Source: Streptomyces deccanensis (GTDB lineage: Bacteria > Actinomycetota > Actinomycetes > Streptomycetales > Streptomycetaceae). From it: 64,000 bases of DNA. Made by a program: the position numbers and the translations under genes. Within the stretch, counting starts at the first letter, position 1. The number at the start of each line of letters is the position of its first letter. The stretch is taken from NCBI RefSeq assembly GCF_022385335.1, contig NZ_CP092431.1, forward strand, positions 1,674,001-1,738,000, read 5' to 3'. Shown here one piece after another: positions 23,716 through 32,830 of the stretch. The notes under the pieces are model-generated. The model was not told where the DNA came from. It searched no databases and was given only the letters and a program-made list of their open reading frames with translations.

Positions 23716-24435
23716 ATGGGCCAGGCGGTGACCGCTGCCATGCTGCGGGTGGCGGATGTGCACAAGTCGTACGGTCGGGGCGCCGGCGCCGTCCACGCCC
23801 TGCGCGGCGTCTCCTTCGAGGTCCCTCAGGGGGAACTCGTCGCCCTCAAGGGGCGCTCGGGCTCGGGCAAGACCACCCTGCTCAACATCGTCGGCGGTCT
23901 GGACGAACCGGACGCCGGACAGGTCACCATCGAGGGGCTGAACCTCCGCGACCAAGGCGAGGACGCCCTCCTCGCCCTCCGCCGGGAGCGCATCGGCTTC
24001 GTCTTCCAGTCGTTCGGGCTCATCCCCATCCTCACGGCCGCCGAGAACGTGGGCGTCCCCCTGCGGTTGCGGAAGGCGGACCCGCGCGAGCGGCGGGAGC
24101 GCGTCGAGCTGCTGCTGTCCCTCGTGGGGCTCGCGGACCATGCCGCGCAGCGCCCGGGCGAGTTGTCGGGCGGGCAGCGCCAACGGGTGGCGATCGCCCG
24201 TGCCCTGGCCAACAGTCCCTCGATCCTCATCGCCGACGAGCCGACCGGCCAACTGGACGCGGAGACCGGGCACTCCGTGATGGAACTGCTGCGCGCGGTC
24301 GTCCGCAGCGAGCGGATCACGGCTCTCGTGGCCACCCATGACACGACCCTGCTCGACCTCGCCGACCGTGTGCTGGAGCTGAAGGACGGCGAGATCAGCG
24401 AGATCACCGAGGCTCAGGGCCCGTCGTTCTCCTGA
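23716..24435 (+). CDS. ABC transporter ATPase (LolD/MacB type)
   Basis: 239 residues from ATG 23716; GTG 23713 just before it is an alternative. Walker A GRSGSGKTTLLNIVGG, Q-loop region FVFQSFGLIPILTAAENV, signature LSGGQRQRVAIARAL, Walker B ILIADEPTGQLD and H-loop VATHD are complete. This ATPase class serves FtsX-like permeases. No permease follows it on this strand; the partner is likely the two-permease operon that converges on it, whose ATPase gene overlaps its 3' end by 22 bp. Confidence 0.93.
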   Translation: MGQAVTAAMLRVADVHKSYGRGAGAVHALRGVSFEVPQGELVALKGRSGSGKTTLLNIVGGLDEPDAGQVTIEGLNLRDQGEDALLALRRERIGFVFQSFGLIPILTAAENVGVPLRLRKADPRERRERVELLLSLVGLADHAAQRPGELSGGQRQRVAIARALANSPSILIADEPTGQLDAETGHSVMELLRAVVRSERITALVATHDTTLLDLADRVLELKDGEISEITEAQGPSFS

Positions 24436-25391
24436 CGGCCGTTCCGGGCGTCGTCCGGGCGGACGGCGATGTGGTCGGGCTCCAACTCCAGGGCGACGCG
24501 GTCGCGCATCCCCAGGGCCCGGGTGTACTCGGCGGGGAGTTGGAGGCGGCCGGCCCGGTCGAGCATGGCGTATTCGCGGGCGACCAGGCTCTCCTGGCCG
24601 GTGGCGGAGTCGACCTCGCTGTGGCGCAGCACCTCGGTCGCCGTGCGGCCGTCCCGGATGGCGACCGTACGGCGTACCTCACCGGCGACGGACTGATCGT
24701 GGGTGACGATCACGATGGTGGTCCCCAACTCCTCGTTGGCGGTGCGGAACGCGGCGAAGACCTGTTCGGCGGTGTGGGAGTCGAGTTCGCCGGTGGGCTC
24801 GTCGGCGAGCAGCACCGCGGGATCGTTGGCGAGGGCGACGGCGAGGGCGACGCGCTGCTGCTGGCCGCCGGACATCTCGTGCGGCCGGCGGTCGCGGCAC
24901 TCGGCGACGCCCAGCAGGCCGAGGAGTTCCATGACCCGCTCGGCCCGGGTCCGGCGCCCGCCCCGGGCGCGAGCCAACTGCAGGGGCAGCGCGACGTTCT
25001 GTGCGGCGGTGAGATAGGGCAGGAGGTTCTGGGAGGTCTGCTGCCGGACGAAGCCGACGGTTTTCCGACGGTAGGCGAGCCGTTCCTTGGAGGACATCGT
25101 GACCAGGTCGTGGTCGGCGACACGGGTCGCGCCGGCGGTGGGTCTGTCCAGTCCGGCCAGGATGTTCATGAGGGTGGACTTGCCGCTGCCGGAGGCGCCG
25201 ACCAGGGCCAGCAGTTCTCCCTCGCGGACGAGGAGATCGAGGCCCTGCAGGGCCTGGACCTCCACTCCGTCGGCGGTGAAGATCCGTACCAGCCGGTCGC
25301 AGCTGATCAGGGCGTCCTGGCCGTAGGCGGCGGCGTCGCGCGCGGCGAGGGCGCGGTCGGCGAGTTCGTGGAAGGTCGGGCTGCTGGTCAT
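24414..25391 (-). CDS. ABC transporter ATPase with AbrB-like C-terminal extension
   Basis: 325 residues. Residues ~28-250 are a LolD/MacB-type ATPase: Walker A GASGSGKSTLMNILAG, signature MSGGQQQRVALAVAL, Walker B VLLADEPTGELD, H-loop IVTHD. The signature has GGQQQR. The last ~75 residues are extra; LDRAGRLQLPAEYTRALGM followed by DRVALELEPDHIAVRP looks like a swapped-hairpin AbrB/SpoVT fold, which usually binds DNA. The gene is the third of a minus-strand operon behind two FtsX-like permeases, 89 bp after the second. Confidence 0.92.
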   Translation of the reverse strand: MTSSPTFHELADRALAARDAAAYGQDALISCDRLVRIFTADGVEVQALQGLDLLVREGELLALVGASGSGKSTLMNILAGLDRPTAGATRVADHDLVTMSSKERLAYRRKTVGFVRQQTSQNLLPYLTAAQNVALPLQLARARGGRRTRAERVMELLGLLGVAECRDRRPHEMSGGQQQRVALAVALANDPAVLLADEPTGELDSHTAEQVFAAFRTANEELGTTIVIVTHDQSVAGEVRRTVAIRDGRTATEVLRHSEVDSATGQESLVAREYAMLDRAGRLQLPAEYTRALGMRDRVALELEPDHIAVRPDDARNGRQENDGP

Positions 25392-25480
25392 CGGCTGCTC
25401 CTGGGCGGTCGGAGGGGCACGGGCCGCCGGGCCACGGGCCGGTGCCGGAGGGCGCTTGTTCTCGACGTTCTGGTCACTGT

Positions 25481-28420
25481 CTACGAGTCACCCAGCCTCA
25501 GTTCGCGCACCGAGCCACGCCTGCCGGTCCACCAGGCCTGGCCGGCGGGCACACCGACGGCCAGGAGCAGCACGGCGAGCGCCGGGACCGCAAGCGAGAG
25601 CGGATCGGTGCGCAGCACGGCCCCCTCGACGGCGGACGGGGAGGCCAGGGCGACGGCCGTGATGTCGACGCCGGGCGACAACAGGTGGATCGCGGCCCAG
25701 CCGGTCAGCACGCCGCCGGCCGCGGCCAGGAACGCCTGGGGCAGGGCGGTGAGGATCAGCAGTCGGCGGCCCTGGGACCGGGTCATGCCCATCGTGCGCA
25801 GCCGGGCGAGCAGGGCGCCGCGCGCGGGCGCGGTGCGCAGCACGGTCAGGACGAGCGCGAGGACCGCGTACCCGGCGCCGGCGGCGACCGCGACCCCGTA
25901 CAGACGTTCCGCGCCGGACTGGAGCGGTGAGTCGACGTGGCGCGTGCGTTCCTCGGTGCGCAGCCGGACGGTCGCCGATGTGTCCCGCGCCGTCGAGCGC
26001 AGCTCCCGGCCGTTCAGGGCGTCGCCGGTCAGCAGCAGGGTCGTCGCCCGTGCCGCCCCTCGGGGAAGGCCGGCCCGGTCCACGACCAGGAAGTCGTCGC
26101 CGGACACGGCCGGGGTGCGGTCCCGGACCAGGACGACGCGGACGGTGACGGAGGTGCCGTCCGGGAGCAGGACGGAGTAGGGGCCGGTGCCGTACTCCTC
26201 GGCCACGCGGGGCGAGGCCAGCGCGGGCAGGGGCCGGTCGGCGCCGCCCTTCGTGCCGCCGCCCTTCGTACCGGCGTCCGTCGTACCGGCGTCCGTCGTA
26301 CCGTCGTCCGCCTGCCGGAGGCTCGCCGCGTCGAACGGACCGAGGCCCGTGCGGCGCGAGAGGTCCGCGTAGGCGTCGGGGTCCACACCGGCCAACGGCA
26401 GCAGCTGACTGCCTTGTCGTGGCTTCGCGTCGTGGGTGACGTTCGCTTCCGCCACGTCCCGTACGCCGGGCAGCCGGCGCACGCGGTCGGGCAGGGTGCG
26501 GGGGAGTTCACCCGTGGTGGTCTCGATGCGGCCGTCCGCGCCGACGTGGGCGAGGGCGGCCGCGTCGCGGGCCGCTGTGACGCCCGCCAGGACCGAGCCG
26601 CCGAACGCGGCCGTGGTCAGGGCGCTGAGCAGGGCGAGCAGGGGCAGCACGGCGAAGCCGGGGGCGCGGGCCGCCTGGGCCAGTGCCAGCGGGAGCACCA
26701 GGCCCCGCATGCGCGTGGTCGCCCTGCTCAGCGCACGCAGCGGCCAGGGGTGGAGCCGTGCCAGCAGCAGAGCCGCGACCACGCCCGTCAGCAGCGGGGC
26801 GGCGGCCACCAGAGCGGTGCTGCCGGATCCCTGTCGGCGCAGTGCGGCGACCGCCCCCACCGCGATCACCAGGACGGTCAGTTCGACCACCGTGCGGCGC
26901 CGCGAGGGCGGGGTGTCGGCGAGGTCCTCCCGCCCGTCGTGCATCCGTACCGTGCGGTGTGCGACCAGGGCGCGCAGGGGCAGCGCGACGCAGGCGAGCA
27001 GGGTGACGGTGACGGCGGCGGTCAAGGCGGGCGCGGTACGGGCACCGGGCAGGACGAGCAGTGCGGCGGTCAGTCCGAGAGCGCCGGCGGGCACGGCCAC
27101 CGCCGCCGTCTCCGCCAGCAGCCGGACGGCCAGGCCGGGCAGGGAGGCGCCGCGGGCCCGCAGCAGGGCCAGCTCCGCGCGCCGCCGGTCGGCTGCCACA
27201 CCGCCGGCCATGGCCAGGACGATCACGGCGAGGCTGCCGGTCCCGACGGCCGCGAGGAGCAGCAACGGGGCGATCCCCGAGCGCAGTCGGGCGTGGTCCG
27301 CGAGGACTTCGTCGAGATTGGTCTCGGCCTCCAGGCCGGCGTCCACGACGGTCCGCAGTCGCTGCACTCCCGGCCCCGACTCCAGGGCGGCCACGGCGGA
27401 CGCCAGCCGGTCGAGGTCGTGGCCGCGCAGGGTGTCGATGTCCGGGGCCACGTTCCAGTACCGCTCCGGGCGGCCCGGGGTTCCCAGGAGGACCGGGCCG
27501 GCGTCGGGGGCGAGAAGCAGGCCGCCGAGCCAGTGGACCTCGTTCGGCGGGAGGTCGGGACGGCGGCTCAGCGCGGGGGTGCGCAGCACCGGCAGTGCCG
27601 ACCAGTAGGCGCCCTCGGGCACGCGGGGGACGACGATCCCGGTGATCCGGACGGCGAGCGGGGCGCGTGCCGAGCCCGGTAGGTGGATCACCGAGCCCAC
27701 CCGGATGTCGAGCGTGCGCGCGGTCTCCACGGTGACGGCGGCCTCGACCCGCGCGGTCGCCGCGGTCACCGGCGCGCCGGTGGTGCGCGGCAGCCGGCCC
27801 GCGCTGAGCCGGGCGTGGGAGGCCAGCTCCTGCTGGGCGGCGAGCACCAGTTGGGCGGGGCGGCCGCCGGGCTGCGGGAGCCAGGGGTCGGACGCCTCCA
27901 TGGGGACGGTCGTGCGGACGCCGTACGACGACTGCGCGGGGTCGGGAAGCAGCGGCGCCTCGGCGGCGGCGAGGATCTCCGCCCGCGCCTTGTCGAGCGG
28001 ACCGACGCGCAGGGCGGCCTCCGTCTCCGCGACGGAGTCCATCCAGGGCAGCGGGACCCGCGTCTGCACGGTCGTCTGGTCGGGCAGGGCCTGCTCGACC
28101 GCCCGGCGCAGGCCCGCGTCCGCGTACCGGTCGACGGCGCGGGGATACGCGGCGGCCAGTGCCGCGGTCACGGCCACCAGCAGTGCGAGGGCCACGGACG
28201 TACCGGCGAAGGCCCTCAGCCGGATCCGCAACCCGGCCCGTACGCGCGCGTGCGCCGCCTTCGTACCCGCGTTCCCAGGGGGCGACGTCTTCGTCCCGCC
28301 GTCCCGAGGGGTCATCGGCTTCGTCCTTCCGTCGCGAGGGGGCGTCGCCTTCGTCCCTCCGTCGCGAGGGGGCGTCGGCTTCGTCCCTCCGTCGCGAGGG
28401 GGCGTCGGCTCGGGGGTCAC
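25481..28420 (-). CDS. FtsX-like permease with repeated N-terminal tail
   Basis: 979 residues; the GTG start overlaps the stop of the first permease gene (GTGA). Residues 3-52 are five 10-residue repeats (TKPTPPRDGG type), a flexible cytoplasmic tail. The first membrane helix is at ~70-90 (GTSVALALLVAVTAALAAAY), then a large extracytoplasmic domain, then FtsX-type membrane blocks near 390-600 and 865-960. Short repeats (GTTDAGTTDAGTKGGGTKGG) break the second extracellular domain. With the preceding permease and the ATPase it should form a MacB/LolCDE-like machine that moves lipids, peptides or wall material, or signals across the membrane. Confidence 0.88.
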   Translation of the reverse strand: MTPEPTPPRDGGTKPTPPRDGGTKATPPRDGRTKPMTPRDGGTKTSPPGNAGTKAAHARVRAGLRIRLRAFAGTSVALALLVAVTAALAAAYPRAVDRYADAGLRRAVEQALPDQTTVQTRVPLPWMDSVAETEAALRVGPLDKARAEILAAAEAPLLPDPAQSSYGVRTTVPMEASDPWLPQPGGRPAQLVLAAQQELASHARLSAGRLPRTTGAPVTAATARVEAAVTVETARTLDIRVGSVIHLPGSARAPLAVRITGIVVPRVPEGAYWSALPVLRTPALSRRPDLPPNEVHWLGGLLLAPDAGPVLLGTPGRPERYWNVAPDIDTLRGHDLDRLASAVAALESGPGVQRLRTVVDAGLEAETNLDEVLADHARLRSGIAPLLLLAAVGTGSLAVIVLAMAGGVAADRRRAELALLRARGASLPGLAVRLLAETAAVAVPAGALGLTAALLVLPGARTAPALTAAVTVTLLACVALPLRALVAHRTVRMHDGREDLADTPPSRRRTVVELTVLVIAVGAVAALRRQGSGSTALVAAAPLLTGVVAALLLARLHPWPLRALSRATTRMRGLVLPLALAQAARAPGFAVLPLLALLSALTTAAFGGSVLAGVTAARDAAALAHVGADGRIETTTGELPRTLPDRVRRLPGVRDVAEANVTHDAKPRQGSQLLPLAGVDPDAYADLSRRTGLGPFDAASLRQADDGTTDAGTTDAGTKGGGTKGGADRPLPALASPRVAEEYGTGPYSVLLPDGTSVTVRVVLVRDRTPAVSGDDFLVVDRAGLPRGAARATTLLLTGDALNGRELRSTARDTSATVRLRTEERTRHVDSPLQSGAERLYGVAVAAGAGYAVLALVLTVLRTAPARGALLARLRTMGMTRSQGRRLLILTALPQAFLAAAGGVLTGWAAIHLLSPGVDITAVALASPSAVEGAVLRTDPLSLAVPALAVLLLAVGVPAGQAWWTGRRGSVRELRLGDS
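26228..26310. repeat. 15-bp coding repeats in the FtsX-like permease
   Basis: Tandem copies of GTCCGTCGTACCGGC and related CCCTTCGTACCGGC units encode the Asp/Gly/Thr-rich stretch DDGTTDAGTTDAGTKGGG within the second extracytoplasmic domain. The reading frame is kept. Confidence 0.75.
28265..28414. repeat. Five 30-bp tandem repeats encoding the permease N-terminus
   Basis: The unit is roughly GGCTTCGTCCCTCCGTCGCG plus AGGGGGCGTC on the plus strand, with the copies nearest the start almost identical and distal ones diverged. They encode residues 3-52 as decapeptides. Copy number is likely to vary between strains. Confidence 0.9.
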
Positions 28421-31400
28421 TGCGTCACCTCGTCCCGGAGAGCCGTCACGGGTCTCGCCCGGCGCAGGGCGAGGGCCAAAGTCACGAGGGCGGGGCCCGC
28501 CGCGAGGGCGGCCAGCAGGGCGGTCAGCCGCCCGAGCGGCAGCTCGACCAGCACCGGTGGGATCGGCCGGGTGGCCTCCTGGGTCAGGACGACGAGGGGA
28601 ACCAGCGCGTGCGTCAGCACCGTGCCCAGGGCCGTGCCGACCAGCAGCGCCAGGGTCACCAGGACGCCGTGCTCCACGGCGACGAGCCGGGCCAGCCTGC
28701 GGCGTGGTGTCCCGAGGGCGCGCAGCACGGCGAACTCGCCGTCCCGGGTGCGCATCGCCCCCGCCGCGCTCACCGCGAAGCCGAGCGAGGCGAAGAGCAC
28801 CGTCACCGCCGCCGCCGCGATCAGCGCGGCTTCAGGGCCGGCCCCGAACGGGTCGTCCCGCAGCTTCGCCGCCAGCTCGTCGCGCACCGTCACCTGCTCC
28901 GGATCGACGTCGGGCAGGGCGCGCACGGCCGCAGCGGTGGCCCCGGGCGCGGCCGTGCTCAGCCACCACTCGGTGGGCTTCAGGCTGGTTCCGTGGCGGG
29001 CCTGGAGGACCTCGTTGACGGCCCTGAGGTCGACCAGCAGGGCCCCGCCGTCCTGGTCGGTGGCTTCCGTGGTGGGCAGGGCGCTCGCGGTACGGACGAT
29101 GCGTACGGGGACGGAGCGGCCGTCGAACGTCACCTCCACCCGCTGCCCCTCGCGCGCTCCGGACGCGTCGAGGAACCGGTCGGTGGCGACCGCGACGATC
29201 TCGGGCGCGGCGGGCTGGACGACGTTGAGCCGGACCTCCAGCGGCAGGGCGGGCGACAGGAGGTCGGACATCTGGTAGCCGGTGCTGTAGGTGAGGGTGA
29301 CGGGTGCCGTCGAGGTGACTTCGGGGAGGGCCGGCCGGGCGTCGTCCTCGGGCGGGGCGGCGCCCAGGTCGGCCTCGATGGCGGTCGTCCACTTCGTCGG
29401 CAGGGTCAATTTCCGGACGTCGCCGTCGCCCGTGGTCGCCGTGAGGGCGCTGACGACCAGGCGGTGCCGGTGCGGACGTTCGGTCGGCTGCGTCGTGCTC
29501 AGCCGGAGCCCGGTCAGCGCCAGCGGGCCCCGGGCGCCGGCCAGATCCGGGGTCAGCCGGTGCGGGCGGCCGTCGGCGGGGAGGTGACCGGACGGCACCT
29601 CGTAGGAGGTTCCGTGCCGGTCCCGCACCGTGAGCGCGACGTCCGCCTCCGTCCCCGGCGTGCTGCTGTGCAGGGCGGCGGTCAGGGTGAGCCGGGTGGT
29701 GCGCTCGGGTATGTCGACGCCCGCGGGCGCTCCGCGTGGCGCGAGCCCGGCGAGCAGCGAACCGTCCGTCAGATCGGGCCGCGCCAGCACGGCGGCCTCC
29801 GTCGTGTTCAGGGCCACGACGGTCGCCTTGCGACCGCCGGAGAGCGGCATCGTGCCGCGGACCGCCGGGGCGACCGCGTCCACGTGCGGGAGGTCCGCGT
29901 AGACGTCCGTACGGCCCACCACGCCTCCCCCGGAGCTCTGCACGCGCACCTCGGCGCCCGCGCGGAAGTCGGCCTGGTCGGCCTGGGAACGACGCCAGGA
30001 CGCGTCCTGCCCGATCGCCACCACGCCCAGCGCCACGGAGATGACCAGGAGCAGCACCGGCCCGGCCCCGCGCATGGGGCGGCGGCTGAACTGCCAGCCG
30101 ACCATGGCGGCGGTCAGCCCGTGCCCGCGGGTCAGCAGTCGCTCGCCGACCCGCGCCAGCAGCGGCAGCAACCGCAGCACCAGGACAGTTCCGGCGAGCA
30201 GGACGAGAGCGGGCGCCACGACCAGCAGCGGATCGACGCCGAGGACGCCCTCGCGGTCGGCGGTGACGGCGCCGGAGTCCTGGCTGCCTAGCAGCCAGAA
30301 GGCGACACCGGCGACGGCGAGCAGCCCGACGTCGGCTCCCGCGCGCAGCGAGGCGGGCAGCGCCCTCGCCCGCGTCGGGACGGCGTCCGCGAAGGACGCC
30401 CGCCATGCCGGGACGGCCACCGCCAGCGCGCACAGGGCGGCCACGCCCGCGGCGACCGCCCACACCTCGGGTCGGCCCGCGGCCGGCAGGTCGACGCGCG
30501 CCCCGGTCCGGCCGAGCGCGCCCCGCGCGACCAGCAGCCGCGTCAACGGCCCCGCCAGCAGCGGCGCGAGCACCACGGCCGGGACGGCGATCAGCAGGGC
30601 CTCCAGCGCGGCCAGGCCCGCGAGCCGCGCGCGGGTGGCACCGCGCGCACGCAGCAACCGGGTCTCGGCCACGCGGTCGGAGTCGAGCAGGCGGGCGACG
30701 AGCAACAGGGCGCAGGCCGCGAGCAGTCCGAGCTGACCGGCGACGATCAGCAGGCCGGCACGGGAGACGAGCAGGGAGCGTTCGACGCGGTCCAGGACCT
30801 CGGGCAGGGCGGTGTCGGCCACGGTCGCGCTGCTGAGCGCGGGGCGCTCGCGCAGCTCGGCGCTCCCCGCGCGGGCCGCCTCGCGCAGCGGGCCGATCCG
30901 GTCCGTGGTCAGCGAGGAGTAGTCGGCGGAGACCAGCCAGCCCGAGGCGCCGACACTCACCCGGCCGGACGTGGGCACGCCCGAGGCGGTCAGCAGGGGG
31001 CCGTACGTCGTGAAGCTCGACGCCTTCACACCGCGGCCGCCCAGGTCGTCCAGGCGCCAGTAGGGCGCCCGGACGTCCACCGGCCGGTACACGCCGGTGA
31101 TCAGCACGGGTACCGCCGGGCCGTCCAGCTGGTCGGTGACGGTCAGCCGGGTGCCGGGCGCCACCCCCAGCCGCTTGGCGGCGCTCTGCGGCAGGGCGAC
31201 CTCCAGGGGCCCGGCGGTCACGGCCTCACGGGGGAGCCGCCCGGCGACGGTCCGCACCTGAGTGCGGTCCAGGGCCGCGAAGTAGGTGAGGTCCGGGTTC
31301 CCGCCCCGCGCGGAGGGCGGCCGCAGCGCCCCCGGCAGGGCGTAGGGCCCGGACCGCAGCAGGGTCCGTACCCGCACGGGCAGCCCGTCGAAGACGGTAC

Positions 31401-31698
31401 GGGCCCCCGTCCGCACGGCCTCGTCGGCCGCCTGCCGCTCCTCGGCCGGCACGTCGGCCTTGAGCACCAGAGCGGCCTCGGCGGCGGTGCGCTGCTCCGC
31501 GAGCGACCGCCGCAACGCCGCGTCGCCCATCGCGCCCGAGTAGGCGGTGAGCGCTGCCAGCACGACTGTGGTCAGCAGCACGGTCAGCAGCACGGCGCCG
31601 AGGAGCACTCGGTACGCCCACGCCCGCAGCACGATGAACCGTAATAAGCCCGCAGGCACCGCTCTTTCCCCCACCGAACCCCCCGTTTCCAACCGCAC
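28417..31698 (-). CDS. FtsX-like permease with two consecutive TTA codons
   Basis: Up to 1093 residues. GTG 31698 is the longest start; GTG 31659 (GGGGGAAAG upstream) or GTG 31674 have better ribosome sites. Codons 18-19 from 31698 are both TTA (31642-31647), the only in-frame TTA codons found in this window, and they remain under every start. Two FtsX-type membrane blocks flank large extracytoplasmic regions; helix 1 is VLLGAVLLTVLLTTVVLAAL. It is the first gene of a permease-permease-ATPase operon, coupled to the next by GTGA. TTA is read only by bldA tRNA in Streptomyces, so translation of the whole operon is likely tied to development. Confidence 0.88.
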   Translation of the reverse strand: MRLETGGSVGERAVPAGLLRFIVLRAWAYRVLLGAVLLTVLLTTVVLAALTAYSGAMGDAALRRSLAEQRTAAEAALVLKADVPAEERQAADEAVRTGARTVFDGLPVRVRTLLRSGPYALPGALRPPSARGGNPDLTYFAALDRTQVRTVAGRLPREAVTAGPLEVALPQSAAKRLGVAPGTRLTVTDQLDGPAVPVLITGVYRPVDVRAPYWRLDDLGGRGVKASSFTTYGPLLTASGVPTSGRVSVGASGWLVSADYSSLTTDRIGPLREAARAGSAELRERPALSSATVADTALPEVLDRVERSLLVSRAGLLIVAGQLGLLAACALLLVARLLDSDRVAETRLLRARGATRARLAGLAALEALLIAVPAVVLAPLLAGPLTRLLVARGALGRTGARVDLPAAGRPEVWAVAAGVAALCALAVAVPAWRASFADAVPTRARALPASLRAGADVGLLAVAGVAFWLLGSQDSGAVTADREGVLGVDPLLVVAPALVLLAGTVLVLRLLPLLARVGERLLTRGHGLTAAMVGWQFSRRPMRGAGPVLLLVISVALGVVAIGQDASWRRSQADQADFRAGAEVRVQSSGGGVVGRTDVYADLPHVDAVAPAVRGTMPLSGGRKATVVALNTTEAAVLARPDLTDGSLLAGLAPRGAPAGVDIPERTTRLTLTAALHSSTPGTEADVALTVRDRHGTSYEVPSGHLPADGRPHRLTPDLAGARGPLALTGLRLSTTQPTERPHRHRLVVSALTATTGDGDVRKLTLPTKWTTAIEADLGAAPPEDDARPALPEVTSTAPVTLTYSTGYQMSDLLSPALPLEVRLNVVQPAAPEIVAVATDRFLDASGAREGQRVEVTFDGRSVPVRIVRTASALPTTEATDQDGGALLVDLRAVNEVLQARHGTSLKPTEWWLSTAAPGATAAAVRALPDVDPEQVTVRDELAAKLRDDPFGAGPEAALIAAAAVTVLFASLGFAVSAAGAMRTRDGEFAVLRALGTPRRRLARLVAVEHGVLVTLALLVGTALGTVLTHALVPLVVLTQEATRPIPPVLVELPLGRLTALLAALAAGPALVTLALALRRARPVTALRDEVTQ

Positions 31699-31820
31699 GG
31701 ACCGGACCGCGACATGACGTCGGTGGCGTGCGACTGCAAGAGGGCATTCTAGGACTGACGTTGGTCGCCTTGTGATCGATATCGACGGGTCTTAACGGCC
31801 TTGGAGCCTCACCCGGAGCC

Positions 31821-32753
31821 TCAATCGTGCGGAACGACCGCTACCGGTACCCCGGCGTGATGCAGCACCGCGTGGGCGACCGGGCCGATGTGCGCCCCGA
31901 GCGGCGAGCGGCGGACGCGCCGCCCGACGACGACCAGGGAGGCGTCCAGGGACGCCTCCAGCAGATGGTCGGCGGCCTTCCCGCGCCGTGACTCCTCCAC
32001 CACCTCGACGGACGGGTGCTCCAGCCGCCAGGGCCGCAGCGCCTCGCTCAGCCCGGCGGCGTCCGCTCGGCCCAGGTCGGCGTCGAGATCGGCGGCCAGG
32101 CCTGGCCTCTCCCGCAGGCCGGAGCGGGGCGGCGGACTCCAGTCGTGGAGGACGCGCAGCGCGGTCCCGCGCACGGCGGCCGCCTCGAAGGCGAACCGGA
32201 TCAGGGTGGGGTCCGGGTGCGCGAGGTCCACGCCCAGCACGACCGGCCGGAACAGCGTCGCCGTGATCGGGGCCCCGGCCGGACCCGGCGCGTGCTCGTC
32301 CTCCGCCCGCTCCCCCGCCCGTACGAGGACGACCGGCCGCTCGGTGTGCGCGATCACGTGCAGTCCCACGGAACCGAGCAGGAAGCCGGCGAGCCCGCTC
32401 AGCCCCCGGGAGCCGAGGACCAGCAGCGCGGCCTCCGGAGCCGCCTTCACCAGCTCCTCCGACGCCCGCCCCGTCAACTGCTCGACCCTGACGTCGACGC
32501 CGGGATGGCGCAGCCGGATCCCGTCGGCCGCCTCCCGCAGCACCTTCCCGACGCCCGGCTCCGCCACCGTCTCCGCTCCCGCGTCCGCCTCCGCCCCCAG
32601 CGCCGGGGCCCGCCCCATCGGCTCGGGGACCATCTCCCAGACGTTGAGCAGGCGCAGCGGCAGCGCGCGCAGCCGTGCCTCCCGGGCCGCCCACTCGGCG
32701 GCGGCGAGGCTCTCGCGCGAACCGTCGATGCCCACGGTGACGGTGCGAAACAT
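31821..32753 (-). CDS. Universal stress protein, two Usp domains
   Basis: 310 residues from ATG 32753; the ribosome site is GGAGG upstream. Two Usp domains in tandem: the first has VGIDGSRESLAAAEWAARE and the ATP loop LGSRGLSGLAGFLLGSVG, the second has VLGVDLAHPDP and VVGRRVRRSPLGAHIGPVAHAVLHHA. The first loop keeps the G-x2-G-x9-G(S/T) nucleotide pattern, while the second has lost part of it, so perhaps one ATP per protomer. Tandem Usp proteins respond to hypoxia and stationary phase in actinomycetes. It is divergent from a VOC protein gene, 77 bp apart. Confidence 0.93.
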   Translation of the reverse strand: MFRTVTVGIDGSRESLAAAEWAAREARLRALPLRLLNVWEMVPEPMGRAPALGAEADAGAETVAEPGVGKVLREAADGIRLRHPGVDVRVEQLTGRASEELVKAAPEAALLVLGSRGLSGLAGFLLGSVGLHVIAHTERPVVLVRAGERAEDEHAPGPAGAPITATLFRPVVLGVDLAHPDPTLIRFAFEAAAVRGTALRVLHDWSPPPRSGLRERPGLAADLDADLGRADAAGLSEALRPWRLEHPSVEVVEESRRGKAADHLLEASLDASLVVVGRRVRRSPLGAHIGPVAHAVLHHAGVPVAVVPHD

Positions 32754-32830
32754 GGGCGCACCTCCTGAGGTCGAGGCCTCTCTCCAGCATCGCCGCAGGG
32801 CGAGGCATCCGCAGGGGCGAGAATCGGACC

